From the NCBI GenBank assembly GCA_023145595.1, contig JAGLDM010000142.1:1-7865 (forward strand): a stretch of DNA of 7,865 nucleotides, written 5' to 3'. Made by a program: the position numbers and the translations under genes. The notes under the pieces are model-generated. The model saw only the letters and a program-made list of their open reading frames with translations, did not search any database and was not told where the DNA came from. This document shows, in pieces, positions 6,547-7,865 of the stretch. The stretch is from Flavobacteriaceae bacterium. Its GTDB lineage: Bacteria; Bacteroidota; Bacteroidia; Flavobacteriales; Flavobacteriaceae. The number at the start of each line of letters is the position of its first letter. Positions within the stretch are counted from its first letter, which is position 1.

Positions 6547-7692
6547 ATGAGACGTATACTATATATTATTACAGTGACATTACTATTATTCACTCAATTA
6601 AGTTGTGAAGATTCAAAAAAAGAAACAATTCAACCCAATGTTGAGACGGAAATAGTAGAAGTAAATAAATTTCAAATAACGAACTTACAATTTGAGAAAA
6701 ACACAATGGTTTTAGGCGGATTGGAAGAAAGAAATTTTACATTGGGAATACAGGCAAAAGGAACGATAGATGTGCCTCCATCTAATAGAACGGTTGTGAA
6801 TGCATTAATGGGAGGCTATATAAAAGAAACAAAATTGTTGGTTGGTGATAAAGTTAAAAAGGGGCAAGTATTGGTGGTAATAGAAAACCTTGAGTTTGTT
6901 TCTCTTCAGCAAGAATATTTAGAAGTGAAGGAGCAATTAACATATCTTAAATCTGAATATGATCGCCAAAAAACGATGTTTGAAGAAAAGATTACTTCTT
7001 CTAAAAACTTTTTAAAAGCAGAGAGCCTGTATAAAACTGCGAAGGCTAAATACGGTGGCTTGCACAAACGACTTTTGATGTTGAATATTTCACCAAAGAA
7101 AGTAGGGGAGGGTGTTTTTACTTCTACTGTAAAAATTTATGCACCTCTAAGTGGCTATATTACCAAAATCAGTGTAACGAAAGGAACTTATGTTTCTCCA
7201 GCAGCAACCATTATTGAAATTATTGACGAAAGTCATATTCATTTGGAGTTGTCTGTTTTTGAAAAGGATATCATGAAATTGAAAAAGGGACAAAAAATCA
7301 AGTTCAAAATTCCAGAAGCAAGTATGGACTTTTTTGATGCCGAAGTTCATTTAATAGGTACATCCATAGAAAAAAACAGAACGATTAAGGTACACGCCCA
7401 TCTTGAAGATGAGGGAAGTTATCGATTTATTGTTGGGATGTATGTAGATGCCTTAATTTTGACAAAAAATATTTCGGCAATGGCTTTGCCTGCGGAGGCA
7501 ATTGTTACAGTTGATAATCGTGATTATGTATTACTGCTAGTTTCAAAAGAAAATGAAAACTATTCATTTAAGAAAGTCCAAGTGAAGACTGGGAGTTTTA
7601 ATGATGGATTTACAGAAATATTGAACGTTGACAAATTTGGCGAAAATGATCAGTTTTTAATCAAAGGAGCATTTAACCTTTTGGGAGAATAA
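6547..7692 (+). CDS. CzcB/CusB-type membrane fusion protein (periplasmic adaptor) of the metal efflux pump
   Basis: This 381-residue protein is the periplasmic adaptor that links the RND pump to the outer-membrane duct. Residues 1-20 form a signal peptide ending in FTQLSC; C20 followed by EDSKKE suggests a lipoprotein, although the lipobox is loose (Q-L-S-C in place of L-A/S-G-C). The two halves of the lipoyl-like barrel-sandwich domain are visible near 80-115 (GGYIKETKLLVGDKVKKGQ) and 195-225 (IYAPLSGYITKISVTKGTYV). Between them, about 115-190, lies a Glu/Lys-rich helical hairpin that would contact the OMF. A beta-barrel region follows (IHLELSVFEKDIMKLKKGQ at about 233-251), and the membrane-proximal domain ends in LIKGAFNLLGE, typical of CzcB-like proteins. 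It lacks an obvious His-rich or Met-rich N-terminal metal site of the CusB or CzcB kind. The start lies 10 bases after the pump gene stop with no promoter between, so the two are surely cotranscribed. Length is normal for Bacteroidota members. Confidence 0.93.
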   Translation: MRRILYIITVTLLLFTQLSCEDSKKETIQPNVETEIVEVNKFQITNLQFEKNTMVLGGLEERNFTLGIQAKGTIDVPPSNRTVVNALMGGYIKETKLLVGDKVKKGQVLVVIENLEFVSLQQEYLEVKEQLTYLKSEYDRQKTMFEEKITSSKNFLKAESLYKTAKAKYGGLHKRLLMLNISPKKVGEGVFTSTVKIYAPLSGYITKISVTKGTYVSPAATIIEIIDESHIHLELSVFEKDIMKLKKGQKIKFKIPEASMDFFDAEVHLIGTSIEKNRTIKVHAHLEDEGSYRFIVGMYVDALILTKNISAMALPAEAIVTVDNRDYVLLLVSKENENYSFKKVQVKTGSFNDGFTEILNVDKFGENDQFLIKGAFNLLGE

Positions 7693-7865
7693 TTTCCAAT
7701 ATTTTATGTGGAAAATTTCAGAACATATCAAAGGTATTGGAGTGCCTGCCTTTGATGTGACGGTTGGTTAAACTAAATGGGATTCTGTTTTTTTTGAAAC
7801 AAATATACTTGAGATACTTAAAATTAATTCTCTTTATTTTTTTATAATCGTTTAGGACGGGATTG
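7693..7865 (+). other. Downstream tail without a recognisable gene
   Basis: After the adaptor gene the 173 bases carry no gene I can recognise. One micro-ORF (7706-7771, 21 codons) begins MWKISEH and ends AFDVTVG; it reads somewhat like protein and could be a remnant or chance. TATACTTG at 7804-7811 is one base off the Bacteroidota -7 motif but has no TTG at the right distance. No strong stem followed by a T-run was seen, so the end of the efflux transcript is not marked. The AT-rich end (7821-7865) may lead into a gene past the window. Confidence 0.4.

Noticed and set aside
7693..7714. Possible terminator hairpin after the adaptor gene (TTTCC and GGAAA)
   Set aside because: Only a five-base stem with a 12-base loop and no T-run; too weak to call.

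Overview
The window looks like the chromosome of a member of the Bacteroidota, most likely a flavobacterium. The DNA is AT-rich. Start codons lack clear Shine-Dalgarno sequences. Two genes are preceded by the Bacteroidota -7 promoter motif TAnnTTTG. The protein families (a flavobacterial-type DNA polymerase I, an RND pump fused to an outer-membrane channel, a GH78 rhamnosidase relic) fit the same group. No rRNA, tRNA, CRISPR array, complete insertion sequence or phage gene was seen.

Layout. Bases 1-1316, minus strand, hold the first 438 codons of polA: the 5' nuclease domain, a linker and the start of the 3'-5' exonuclease domain. The polymerase domain lies beyond the left edge. Bases 1317-1709 contain no intact gene. 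They hold a decayed minus-strand piece of an alpha-L-rhamnosidase (GH78), overlapped in another frame by a second short coding-like stretch, and then a plus-strand promoter. Bases 1710-7692 form a plus-strand heavy-metal efflux locus of three genes: a small exported His/Asp/Glu-rich protein, a 1450-residue fusion of a CzcA/CusA-type RND transporter with a TolC/CusC-type outer-membrane factor, and a CzcB/CusB-type membrane fusion protein starting 10 bases after the fusion gene stops. Bases 7693-7865 are a mostly non-coding tail.

How the genes work together. The RND part would use the proton gradient to export cations. The membrane fusion protein would form the periplasmic adaptor, and the OMF part the exit duct through the outer membrane, so all three parts of a tripartite metal pump come from two reading frames. 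The transmembrane-4 motif keeps two aspartates and a glutamate (D400, D406, E413) typical of divalent-cation (Co/Zn/Cd/Ni) pumps and unlike Cu/Ag pumps. The small protein in front is a plausible periplasmic metal-binding or sensing accessory, but its function is inferred only from composition and position. No regulator gene is present in the window.

Most notable points: the seam of the RND-OMF fusion keeps what looks like a complete signal peptide and an internal start site; the small protein seems to be translated from a leaderless or nearly leaderless mRNA; an operator-like inverted repeat sits at the likely transcription start of the pump gene; and degraded GH78 DNA lies next to polA. I did not find convincing evidence of a wholly new system.
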